From NCBI RefSeq assembly GCF_905220365.1, contig NC_061131.1:9895318-9959317 (forward strand): 64,000 nt of DNA, given 5' to 3'. The stretch's first letter is position 1, and every line of letters begins with the position of its first letter. The notes below the pieces were generated by a model. It ran no database searches. It was not told the origin of the DNA and saw nothing but the letters and a program-made list of their open reading frames with translations. This DNA is from Vanessa cardui. Lineage: Eukaryota > Arthropoda > Insecta > Lepidoptera > Nymphalidae. The translations under genes and the position numbers were made by a program. Shown here one piece after another: positions 27,770 through 35,644 of the stretch.

Positions 27770-29906
27770 TACTAATTAAATACTCTTACCTTTTCATATT
27801 ATCTTTCATATGTTCGGCTTTTTAATTTATATGAACGTTTTTTAGTTTTCTTCACAGATTGTACTTTATTTCCCATGTTTACAAAATTAAACTTTATAAA
27901 AAATAACTTAACAAAAAAATAAATGGCTAACTACAACTAGACTATTTTAACTTAATATATTTATTTACATAAAAGAATAATATTCGACAATTAATTTACA
28001 ATTAAAATTACACAAAAATAAAATCTACGAGATTTTATTCGCAACGATGCGGTGAAAAGAGCGACACGTCTGTATAGCAACAGGCCTCGGCCGGCAGTGT
28101 CTGTACGAGGCGCTCACGCACACATGCTTACGCATTTTGGTCGAAAATAAGAAAATCTGATTTAAAAAAAATCTATTCATTTTACTAAATAATTAAGATA
28201 ATAAATTTTTAGTATATTGTTTGGAGAATAATCTGACAAAAGACCAAAATTATTGAAGGTATATAAGTGTAGTTAAAAAACAAAAAAAGACTTTTTTAGA
28301 GGTAACTTTGCGATTTTTTTCTATCGTACCAAATTAATTACATCATGTTTTCAACACAATTAATAACTAGCATCTATCCTGACGATTAACATATATTTTT
28401 TTCATTTGGTTTATTGCATTGGATTATATACTTTTTGGCATTTTAAAACTTGCATTTAGCTCATTTAGTCCCCTTAAATGTATCTCTATACAAGTAAGCA
28501 ATCAAGTAAATTATAGTCATGAATATGTGTACTCATTTTTAAACCATGCCGGAACATCTAATTGTCCTTCCGACATTCGTAACAAGAGTAAACAAGCGAA
28601 CTAATTTTCATACTTGACCCAAAGCGAACGCCCAGCACTCAGCAGATTTATTAAACAAATTAGTTTCGTAAACAAATTCAGAATATTCACATTCTTTCAT
28701 CTTACGTTTTTTAAGCACACTATCGAATTAGTATCATATTGTAGATTTTAAGAAATTAATTTTTAATCAATTAAGAAAATATTAGTAAGGATTAAGTATA
28801 ATGTGTTAAGAATACTTAACTTATCTCCTTCAGAGACATTAGCTATGACGTTACGATTGTAGGGATTGAAAGTTTCAAACGATTTTCCGCTCACAGCATC
28901 GACCCACTGATTGTCAATGAAGATCTAATATAAACATAAAATTATTTTTTAAAAGTAAGAACTAGATTAATTAATTTGGTCTCGACCAAGCTTTACATTA
29001 AACGCAGTATAAAACTCTTTAGCTGCACCAACAGAGTTATTTGCATATTTGAGTCCAATTATTTTTAATCTCATTCCATCTTTGACTGTTTTTATTATTT
29101 TATTACGTTAATTATAAGTAAATAATTATGTAGTTAAAACTCTATTCAACTTTTATACGCTTCTTTTTAATTTTTGCATCTAAGTATTGCACAAGTATTT
29201 TTAAAAAAATAAATTTACTTGTGATACTTCAACTCAATTAAAATGAAATCACATACTAAAACATATTGAAAATATGTTTAATTTTCTTCTTTTGTTCTTG
29301 CTTTCATTCGTTAAAACAGTTTGTTAAACGTGCTTTATGTATGGTGTAGCTATTTGTGTATTTATTTCTTTATTAACATAAGTTCATACTTTAACGTCTC
29401 TCCTTTATTCAATTTCATGTTTAATTCAAAGAAAAGACACCCTTTGTTGATCATTATAACGCCTTTATATCTCTTATGCGAAATTATTTTAAGCTAGCAT
29501 TCCTTATAGCATTAATAATATAGCTTTCTAGTTACCAATACAATATTTTTTGCAAAGATTTCACCCAACATACAAACAAACAAATTTTATATTTTTATAA
29601 TATTTAAAGATATTATTTCCTCCTTGGATGCATAGTTTAGCCACATCGTTTTATTTTTGTCCGAAGTTGAGATAAAAAGTTTAAAAGCTTTATGCTAAAA
29701 TTTATAACTATTTCATGCGCGGAATCGTGCGCATGTAGGGAGCGTGGTTACGGTGCATAAAAAATTAACCTATTGTTTCATATCAAATTTTAACGAATTA
29801 TTATCGATTTGCCTAGATAGAGAAGCTACTTCCGAAAAAAATAATATAAGTACAGACTTAATAATATTATTTCACTTACCTTCGTATATTTAATTTTTGG
29901 AGACAT
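10525..29906 (-). CDS. ALDH1-family aldehyde dehydrogenase, whole gene (11 coding exons)
   Basis: NAD(P)-dependent oxidation of aldehydes to acids, probably cytosolic: the start MSPKIKYTK has no transit-peptide character. Joining the exons listed separately gives 1458 nt, about 485 aa, the usual ALDH1 length. Seen in order: the PWN motif of the active site (PWNVPLLVF), the cofactor-binding KPAEQAPLT, a variant of the FTGSTEVG turn (FAGSLEVG), the catalytic Glu in LELGGKSP, the catalytic Cys in [11 protein letters not shown], the EEIFGPV motif, and the C-terminal [13 protein letters not shown] and EVKTVT. All junctions are phase-consistent GT-AG except exon 2 to exon 3, where the donor seems to lack one G (see findings). 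A polyadenylation signal AATAAA (minus strand) lies at 10494-10499, 26 bp after the stop. The closest family match is retinal/ALDH1A-like dehydrogenase. Substrate cannot be told from sequence. Family call is very secure; function of this allele is less so. Confidence 0.93.
10667..10741 (-). CDS. ALDH exon 10
   Basis: Encodes [20 protein letters not shown], then IGRE. The PFGGFK-SG-GRE block is diagnostic of the ALDH C-terminus. Acceptor TTTTCAG, donor AA|GTAAGT. Confidence 0.94.
11980..12275 (-). mobile_element. SINE family B
   Basis: Minus: TTGGTGGTAGGGCTATGTGC head, CCGGTTTGAAGGGTGAGTG, tail GTGACCACTTGCCATCAGG and A-rich end (T-run at 11975-11987). Confidence 0.88.
12430..12660 (+). mobile_element. 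SINE family B, old copy
   Basis: Diverged; keeps GGTGCCGCCCATTTATCAT, CGCGTCCGGTTAAAGGGTGA and TGATGACCACTTAGTATCAG. Confidence 0.6.
13316..13545 (-). mobile_element. tRNA-headed SINE family C
   Basis: Minus: a B-box-like GGGTTCGATTCCTGGCC downstream of AGAGGTGTGTACACCGG, then a body GGTACCGTCGTTACTTTTG and ACTTACATTGGGATCAGAG. Not a real tRNA: no matching acceptor or anticodon stems. Confidence 0.65.
13630..13787 (-). CDS. ALDH exon 9
   Basis: Encodes [33 protein letters not shown] and HVEAGIVW, the last Trp codon split TG|G. Continues the EEIFGPV motif from exon 8. Acceptor GACAG, donor GTACGT. Confidence 0.94.
15546..15872. mobile_element. MITE with TATAGTACGACACAA ends, copy 1
   Basis: 327 bp; about 33-bp TIRs (TATAGTACGACACAAC...GCATCGGC) at both ends, no ORF. 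In the ALDH intron between exons 8 and 9. Two short opposing frames over it are chance. Confidence 0.85.
16427..16591 (-). CDS. ALDH exon 8
   Basis: Encodes [30 protein letters not shown] and [10 protein letters not shown]. Phase 0 at both ends; acceptor TACAG, donor GAG|GTAAGA. Confidence 0.94.
16721..17040 (-). mobile_element. tRNA-derived SINE family A
   Basis: Full-length reverse copy in ALDH intron 8 region; carries an internal (TA)n expansion at 16932-16963. Confidence 0.9.
17535..17813 (+). mobile_element. tRNA-derived SINE family A
   Basis: Forward copy GAGCCGAGATGGCCCAGT... with GTTGTTGTTG tail, 500 bp from the reverse copy at 16721-17040, so the transcript could fold back there. 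Confidence 0.9.
17918..18102 (-). CDS. ALDH exon 7 (catalytic Cys)
   Basis: Encodes [18 protein letters not shown], then [10 protein letters not shown] with the catalytic Cys, and ends TQYGPQ at donor CAA|GTAATA. The residue before the nucleophile is Ile rather than the Cys common in vertebrate ALDH1. Confidence 0.94.
18385..18487 (-). CDS. ALDH exon 6
   Basis: Encodes [26 protein letters not shown] with the general-base Glu, and VIMNDAD. Acceptor TTTTTAG, donor T|GTGAGT, phase 1. Confidence 0.93.
18746..18933 (-). CDS. ALDH exon 5
   Basis: Encodes [17 protein letters not shown] through MISFAGSLE. It carries the Lys and Glu of the cofactor-binding KPAEQ motif. The usual FTGST turn reads FAGSL here. 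Acceptor TTTTAG, donor GAG|GTAGGT. Confidence 0.93.
19278..19391 (-). CDS. ALDH exon 4
   Basis: Encodes [17 protein letters not shown], the PWNVPLL motif (active-site Asn) and [11 protein letters not shown]. Acceptor TCTAG, donor G|GTACTA, phase 1 at both ends. Confidence 0.93.
20382..20649 (-). CDS. ALDH exon 3
   Basis: Encodes [16 protein letters not shown] through [11 protein letters not shown]. Acceptor GCAG, donor G|GTACGT, ends in phase 1. It covers the N-terminal helical part of the cofactor domain. Confidence 0.92.
21889..21978 (+). mobile_element. tRNA-derived SINE family A, head only
   Basis: AGATGGCCTAGGGGGTAGAA to GGGTTCAAACCCAGGC; 3' body missing. Confidence 0.75.
22146..23527 (-). 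pseudogene. Helitron RepHel remnant (N-terminal and helicase parts, core deleted)
   Basis: Minus strand: an Arg/Glu-rich start ([18 protein letters not shown]), the helitron-like N domain ([30 protein letters not shown] at about 22890), then directly the PIF1-type helicase tail ([10 protein letters not shown], then [26 protein letters not shown]). The HUH Rep nuclease and most helicase motifs, normally some thousand residues, are missing at a junction near 22850. Frameshifts break it further. Confidence 0.85.
23881..24162 (+). pseudogene. Helitron helicase C-terminal fragment
   Basis: Plus strand: [20 protein letters not shown] and [20 protein letters not shown], the last conserved block of Helitron helicases, with a stop at 24160. 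It lies on the opposite strand from the adjacent RepHel remnant but in line with the Helitron 3' end at 27729. Confidence 0.85.
24603..24905 (+). mobile_element. SINE family B
   Basis: Full-length: CTTGGTGGTAGGGCTTTGTG head to GGTTGGCGGACGAG-type tail and an 18-A run. Inserted in the hAT-like element. Confidence 0.9.
24975..25963. mobile_element. DNA transposon with 53-bp near-identical TIRs
   Basis: Left arm 24975-25027 and right arm 25911-25963 are inverted copies with one mismatch, starting TACAGGGTTATTGG. A TA target duplication is possible. It contains a 70-aa open frame (25685-25897, plus; includes [20 protein letters not shown]) that I do not recognise. AT-rich elsewhere. Confidence 0.8.
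26040..27535 (+). pseudogene. CR1/jockey-type LINE, 5'-truncated and broken
   Basis: Plus strand: [20 protein letters not shown] (reverse transcriptase start), AMQMTVL (shifted active-site YADD-like region), and a C-terminal part [59 protein letters not shown]. Several stops and frameshifts. The 3' end is GGGCGATGGTAATCAC...CATCAGGTGAGC, near-identical in plan to the tail of SINE family B. Confidence 0.8.
27694..27729 (+). mobile_element. Helitron 3' terminus
   Basis: A short hairpin (GCCAC...GTGGC) followed 10 bp later by CTAG and host T, as in Helitron ends. It continues the sequence interrupted at 24293 by the hAT-like insertion. A (TA)n microsatellite follows at 27731-27766. Confidence 0.7.
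27731..27766. repeat. (TA)n microsatellite
   Basis: About 18 TA units directly at the Helitron 3' end. Confidence 0.95.
28820..28924 (-). CDS. ALDH exon 2
   Basis: Encodes 35 residues, [16 protein letters not shown] through NVSEGDK. The acceptor is TTAG. The expected boundary after the Lys codon AAG is followed by TTAAGT rather than GTTAAGT, so no phase-0 GT donor exists. A GT one base inside (GATAA|GTTAAG) would be out of phase with exon 3. Confidence 0.85.
29880..29906 (-). CDS. ALDH exon 1 (start codon)
   Basis: Encodes MSPKIKYTK and ends at a consensus donor AAG|GTAAGT. It was chosen because it is an ATG exon of phase 0 upstream of exon 2 and the N-terminal peptide xxIKYTK followed by IFIDNQW matches ALDH1-type proteins. 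The 5' untranslated region is not defined. Confidence 0.8.
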
Positions 29907-30202
29907 TATACTAACATTTATGCCTACGTATATTCAAAATATAAATTGACGTTTCCTGAATTGCGTGTACGAGTGTTATTCACAATATTCTCTAACTTAA
30001 TAAATGCCTATTCATCATCTTACCAATTTTTATATTGAACACGTTTAAGATAACTCTTATCGAGTTTTCGACTTCATCGTGCAATGCGACGGCACACAAG
30101 CTTAGATATAATTAAATAGTTTTTTACTAATTTAAAAAAGTAGTTGGTTATGTTTTCGAATTAATTGTTTGAGCTGTAGCTATAATTGGAACGATAAGCG
30201 AT

Positions 30203-30370
30203 GAGCCGTGGTGCCCTAGTGATTACAACGTGTGCTTCTAACTGGTGATTCCGTTGATTGCGCCTCAGGCAAGCATTACTGAATTTATGTGTCCTTACTT
30301 TGTGTTTATAACTTATCTCAACCTCGTTGGCGAGGTAAAACATCGTGAGGAAACCTCCCTCTGTCTAATT
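30203..30370 (+). mobile_element. tRNA-derived SINE family A, old partial copy
   Basis: GAGCCGTGGTGCCCTAGTG head, degraded B box, AACATCGTGAGGAAACC end; distal half missing. Confidence 0.7.
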
Positions 30371-30939
30371 AAAAAAATGTAGAATAATATAAGTCTGTGT
30401 ACGTTACTTACGTTGTAAATTATACAATTTAATTCTAAATATTTTTTAGCAGTTTTTTTTATTATTATCATTATATCTTTAATTACATAAAAATCAAAAT
30501 TTAAACTAGTGTCTTTACAAAACAAGGCCGCGAGTAATGGTGGCTAACATTATTCGAGGATCTGTAGTCTTACCTACTCAATACAAAGCGGTGTGTAGTC
30601 GGCAACCTATAAATATGCCAAAACATTCATTATCTAAGTGTCCCATGATGCTTAAAGGGTAGTAGCCGTAGATAATCAATGACTTGACTCTACAGTTGAT
30701 AACAGTAAATGCATGCACGGTTTTCTTAAGGAGTGCTTAACTAACGTGCAGCAACACCGTATTTTTGGCGTAACTTTCTTAGGTAAATCGTTTTTGGGAC
30801 ACTTTTTCTACATCCATCATGAAGTATATTTTTATAATGACAAGCATATATCAGTAGTGTCTAAAAATATTTTCAATTTATACTTTAGGATATGCACTAC
30901 GCCCGCATTAAATAGTGTTACACCAAATGTGGCAGAGTC

Positions 30940-31400
30940 AAAGTCAAAAATCTTTATTAAAAATAGAAGTGATTACACTTGCTTATTGATAGTCAAAAAA
31001 TCTACCGCCGGTTCGGAATTTAACACCTCAGACCTGAGAAGAACCAGCAAAAGAAACTCAGCGGGATCATTTTTTTTTCATGTCATGTTACATATACAAT
31101 ATATATTTTTATTAATAATACAAATATATTTTTGTTATTTGAAATAACGTGGAGGCGATCATCACATTCCCAAAGTATTATCCTTTAGCAGCCAAACGCT
31201 CTTTAACGATTCTTTTGAATTTTATTATTGAATATTTTTGAACGTTTTCTGGGATCCTGTTATAAAAACGTTGTCCCAAAAAAGAATTATAACCCTGTGC
31301 AATCGGGTACTTGATGTAACAAGTTTATTCTTGTTCCTAGTATTAATGGAATGTACGTCACTTTTTTTGGGAAAATCACTTATTTTTTTGTGTACATACA
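30940..31400 (+). repeat. dispersed LINE-derived repeat
   Basis: AGTCAAAGTCAAAAATCTTT, TACCGCCGGTTCGGAATT, AAGAACCAGCAAAAGAAACT, then AT-rich body. A shorter relative (TACCGCAGGTTCGGAATC) is at 63065-63180. The 144-codon open frame across the first part (30713-31147) is not a gene. Confidence 0.55.
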
Positions 31401-31417
31401 TAACATTATCAAAAACT

Positions 31418-31530
31418 AGTGTCCGACCGAAGTTTCGGTTTCGGTTTCGGCCGAGTTTCGGCCAAAAATCAAGTTTCGGCGGCGGTTTCGGTTTCGGCTA
31501 AAATGGGCCGAAACCGAAACCGAAATCGAA
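31418..31530. repeat. TTTCGG hexamer array with inverted half
   Basis: About ten TTTCGG/CCGAAA units, forward on the left (31430-31500) and reverse on the right (31505-31527), so it can fold on itself. Bounded by GTGTCCGACCGAAG. Likely the end of a DNA transposon family. Confidence 0.6.
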
Positions 31531-32009
31531 ACTCAGGTGGTCAAATATAAAAATTCCTTTAAATGCTGAAATTTGGTGCATTTTATCCATTATTCTGTAT
31601 TAATTAGGACAAGAAATAGAGACACGGTATATTAAGTTGGTTGTACTTAATCATTTATCTATACATATAATAAAACTAGCTGTTGCCCGCGGCTTTTCTC
31701 GCGTGAAAAATGGCTATAAATAACTTAATAGACTAATTTAAAATATTACGTTAGTTTGAGATCTCTTTGTAAAGAACACTGGTGGTTCAATTATGTCCAT
31801 GCAGTCCTTTTTAGAGATTTGACTTTGTGTTTTGTTCATTGGCTTAAGCGCGAATTGTTCCCTTTTCACCTTAAAATAAATATTACACTATTTCTCATAT
31901 ATCCAATCATCATCAAGTGATAACTGTAGCCCCTAGTACTGTAGTCTTTTTATTTTAAAAATTATAGAAGTTACATCAGCAAACAATACTATCGAGAGTT
32001 TATCACATA

Positions 32010-32620
32010 AGAGATGTGGCAGTTTATTTATATAAACAAGGAACAGAAATGGACCAAAAATTCATCCTTGACCCCCACAGTGACCTGAGCCTCGGGAGAT
32101 TTCTTTCCATTTACATCAACCCTCTGAATCCGATTGCTTAGATACGAAATCAGAAGGCTGAGTGCAGTATACCTAATTCCATAATGACGCAGCTTCAGAA
32201 AGCACAAAATATCCCTAAGGCATCCTGCGACTCCTCCCAGGCCTTGTAAATATTTTTAACAAGCTCAACGCCAGCGTCAGTTGTCGAGCGACCCCTCGTA
32301 AATCCAAATAGTGTGTTGTGTAGCATATTGTATTTGTTAAAATGCATTTGATTTAGTAATAGTTTTTCGATTTTTACTATGTTTCATGAGGTCAGGAAAC
32401 ACGCCACTAAGAACAGAATTATTGAATATAGTGACAAGGTAGGGTGCGATTACATCAATTATTGAACTGATTACCTTAACAGAGATCCCCCACGGATGGG
32501 TAGTTTTCTTAATATCTAGTGATCTGAAAGAACTTATTATGTCACTTACATTTACACTACATTTACTGTATTAAATTTGAAACTCATATTACATTCTTTC
32601 ACATTGTTTTTTAATAATGA
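32010..32620 (-). pseudogene. jockey-like LINE reverse-transcriptase fragment
   Basis: Minus strand: IIDVIAPYLVTIFNNSVLSG, VFPDLMKHSK, then in shifted frame LFGFTRGRSTTDAGVELVKN, a gap where the first active-site block should be, and KLRHYGIRYTALSLLISYLS, NRIQRVDVNGKKSPEA. The family is clear; the copy is dead. Confidence 0.75.
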
Positions 32621-33224
32621 TTCAGCAACGGTGGGAGACGAATTTAGTGAGCTAGTAATCGAAAAAGAAATGTGAACAAAAAATCTTGCCATAATATTAC
32701 TTCTGAACTTCTCAATTCGATACAAATTGATTGGAAAAAATGTCTTTTTTAAATCCTTAGCATATTTTTTATTTGCGAATTAAATGAAGCCAACTGTCCA
32801 AAATGATCTGGCTTTACATATATATGTATAATACATTTCATAAATGTAACATTTGTGATTATGTATACAGTTGGTAAATATGTTGTCAATACATGTTGCG
32901 GTGGATGCAGTGATTCTAGTTGGCTCTAGGGACAAGTTAATGAGGTATATGAATATAATAATGATCTGAATCTAATACTTGTGCTATACTTTTCTAATAA
33001 ATTTATATTAAAGTCACCACAAATACAAATGTATTTACTCGATTCAAATAATTAATAATCAGTAATGCACTTTCCAATGTTTGTTTGAGTGAAATTTTAT
33101 GAATAATTTTAGCGCTAGGTGCAATTTTATTTTGATTTTGATTTTAAATTTGAAATGAAATTAATTAAAAACATTGTTTCCTTTTTTAATTGCTTTCAGT
33201 AACACCTTGACATCGTTTCCTTTT

Positions 33225-33470
33225 AGTAAGATGATTGTGGGTTCAAACTCAGAGAATCATCACTGAATATTCATGTACTTAATTTGTGCTTGTAATCCAT
33301 CTCGAGCTCGACGGTGAATGAAAACGTCGTCAGGAAACCTGCATGTGTCTGATTTCATAGAAATTCTGCCACATGTGTATACCACCAACTCGCACTCGAA
33401 CCATCTCCTCATAGGGAGAGGGGGCCTTAGCCCAGCAGTGGGAAATTTATAGGCTGCTGATGTTGTTGTC
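33225..33470 (+). mobile_element. tRNA-derived SINE family A, 5'-truncated
   Basis: Begins at AAGATGATTGTGGGTTCAAA (B box) and runs to the GCTGCTGATGTTGTTGTC tail. Confidence 0.8.
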
Positions 33471-33936
33471 CTATTCATTGTATCCTGAAAATAGACTTAT
33501 CTGATAAGTTTGTATTCATAAGAGTCAAAACTATTAATATTACTCGTGGACCCCAAACTGTGAGTTCTGGACGAAATCATACATAGAATAAACATAAAAT
33601 CACCTGTGCCGCAACCTGTTAAAATCTGGTACCGCTATATAACTTAGATACCAGAAATATTCAGATAACCAGATGATATGAGGACTGAAAGGGGATCTTT
33701 AAAATTGTACGGCAGAGATTTTCACGTAGAAGATTTCCTCGTTCCTGTGGATATGTATCGTTGCCCTTATTCGATAGCAAATCCGAATATTTTTGTACAT
33801 ATATATTGTCAGATTCTGAGGGATAATAATATAACAGCACTGGATTTCTTTAAAAAGCTTTAACTTTCGACCAATTTTCACAGTGTTTAAAAAAATGCTA
33901 TGGCTAAGTTAATAGATTTATACTTTTTTTTCGTGT

Positions 33937-34430
33937 TTGCTTTTAACATGTGATATATTATTGGGGGTTTCGTTTAATACGTGGATGTCACAGGTACACT
34001 GTATAACTGAGCCTCGTGGAATTAGTCGTGATGATGGTAAGAGACCTGATGGATTAACATTGGTTCCCTGGGAACGAGGTCGGGCCCTTGTGTGGGACGC
34101 TACATGTGTTGACACACTCCATCTCATATCCGAGAATCAATGTTAAGAGTCGGTGCCACTGCGGAAAAAGCTGAAGCCAAAAAAAGTACTAAATATTCGT
34201 GTATTATATCTAATTACTTTTTTGTTCCATTTGCTGTCGAAGCGCTTGGCTCTCGGAGTAGTGGTGCAAAAAGCTTCATCAAAAGTATAACACCTTGCCT
34301 CATTGCCTCCACTGGTGACAGGAGGGCTGGTTCGTTTTTTGCCCAGAGGATCGGATTTGCGATTCAACGGGGAAATACTGCTAGCATTCTTGCCACCATT
34401 TCACGCGGTCAAAATGTATACAGTAACTAG
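33937..34430 (+). pseudogene. broken ORF of a widespread metazoan mobile family
   Basis: Two overlapping frames: 33937-34146 ([34 protein letters not shown]) and 34140-34430 (RVGATAEKAEAKKSTKYS, YFFVPFAVEALGSRS, AQRIGFAIQRGNTAS). Together they resemble a C-terminal module seen in many animal repeat-derived ORFs; from memory this module follows reverse transcriptase in some. The RPDG...LVWDATC spacing is reminiscent of a PD-(D/E)XK nuclease, which is inference. A frameshift at about 34140 inactivates it. Confidence 0.5.
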
Positions 34431-35593
34431 TTACATTTTAGTTCATATATATATTTAAGCATTTAATGTTGTTTATTTTTGTGTTAATAAATTATTAAAT
34501 TACTGTATAACAAATAAGTCTAAAATACTTTATGTTAATTGTCGATAACTAAATCGACATTCTTCTCATCCATATAATACATTCTTGTATTGTTTATTTT
34601 TAATACTTGAAACTGTAAGTCTTTTATTATATAAATTATTTTATAACAGTTATAATGTATTAAGTTTGCAAACTTATTATAAATGAATTACGATAGATAA
34701 TAACCTCTTAAGGAGAATTCCACTAAATTATGAGTGGAACATAGTAAAAAGGGGCCTTGGATTACTCATATCGACACAATTCCATAGACCTTCAACCATT
34801 GCCAAAGACAATCATCACAGTGCTTTTAATCGGCAAGAATCCCACATGTAAACGTAGTTCGCCCGTCCGCTAGAGCCTCGGGAAATATTCTGAAGGATCC
34901 CAATCCTTAATCCAAGCTGTGGGAGCTTGAAAAAAATATGTCACTTAATAATACTTATAAGAAGTAAAATAATTGCAATTACTTTTGGTTATTTTACTAA
35001 CAATAATATTAAACCCCCACTTCCATTATAAACCAACGGTTAAATATATTTTATATATATTATCGTTGTCTTCACATTACCGAAGATTATTGAATTGTAT
35101 TTTTTTTGTCAAGTTATTAAATTTAGACTCGATACAAATATGTAATTATTATTGCTTAAAATTTGAACACTATTATTTTTATTATTTTTACTTATGTAAC
35201 TACGACAAACATACATAAACTTTGTTAAAAACTAATTGCAAACCATTTACCGTATTACTTAAATAATAAATGAATTGAATTTTCAATCTACATTGTAATA
35301 TAAAAATAGTCGAAAAAAAAATATTTTGAAAAATCGATTCATTGCTGTTTTGACATATAGGTATCTGTTAACTGTTATTACTTTTTTTATTATCTACAAT
35401 AATGACAACTGTCAACTAATAACTTGTTTTGCTTTAATTTCGAAATGTTGTGACACTTGAGTGATATGATTCTAAAGTTATTATACAGTATTTGTTTAAA
35501 TAATAATCAACTGTGTATTTTTTATATAAAAAAAATATAAATATTATTAGTTTTATTTACATTTAAATGATTTTATAAAAGTTCGCATCGAAA

Positions 35594-35644
35594 ATGGAAC
35601 CTTCACACATTAATGCCTTTGCATTGTCTTTCGATAAAAATCGA
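35594..35644 (+). CDS. LRMDA: LRMDA exon 1 (start codon)
   Basis: Encodes MEPSHINAFALSFDKNR and ends at donor CGA|GTAAGT in phase 0, which fits exon 2. It is separated by a 6.7 kb intron, so the link is inferred from phase and from how the peptide leads into LSYCGQDC. Confidence 0.65.

Larger units (their letters stand above)
20899..28477. mobile_element. TTAA-flanked DNA transposon (piggyBac-like ends), filled with later insertions
   Basis: Both ends read TTAAGGGGACTA inward; 23 of 26 terminal bases match between left end and inverted right end, and each is bounded by TTAA, the piggyBac target site. The element occupies nearly all of ALDH intron 2. No transposase of its own was recognised. 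A GC-richer patch at 20935-21070 lies near the left end and another at 28040-28135 near the right end. Family call is inferred from ends only. Confidence 0.55.
29907..35593. other. ALDH-LRMDA intergenic region
   Basis: Shared upstream region of the two divergent genes. It holds SINE copies, LINE debris, the TTTCGG array and the broken ORF at 33937-34430. No promoter element could be assigned. The last 1.1 kb before LRMDA is plain AT-rich DNA. Confidence 0.6.

Noticed and set aside
30713..31147. 144-codon plus-strand open frame
   Set aside because: It runs through a dispersed LINE-derived repeat and has no domain or splice context.
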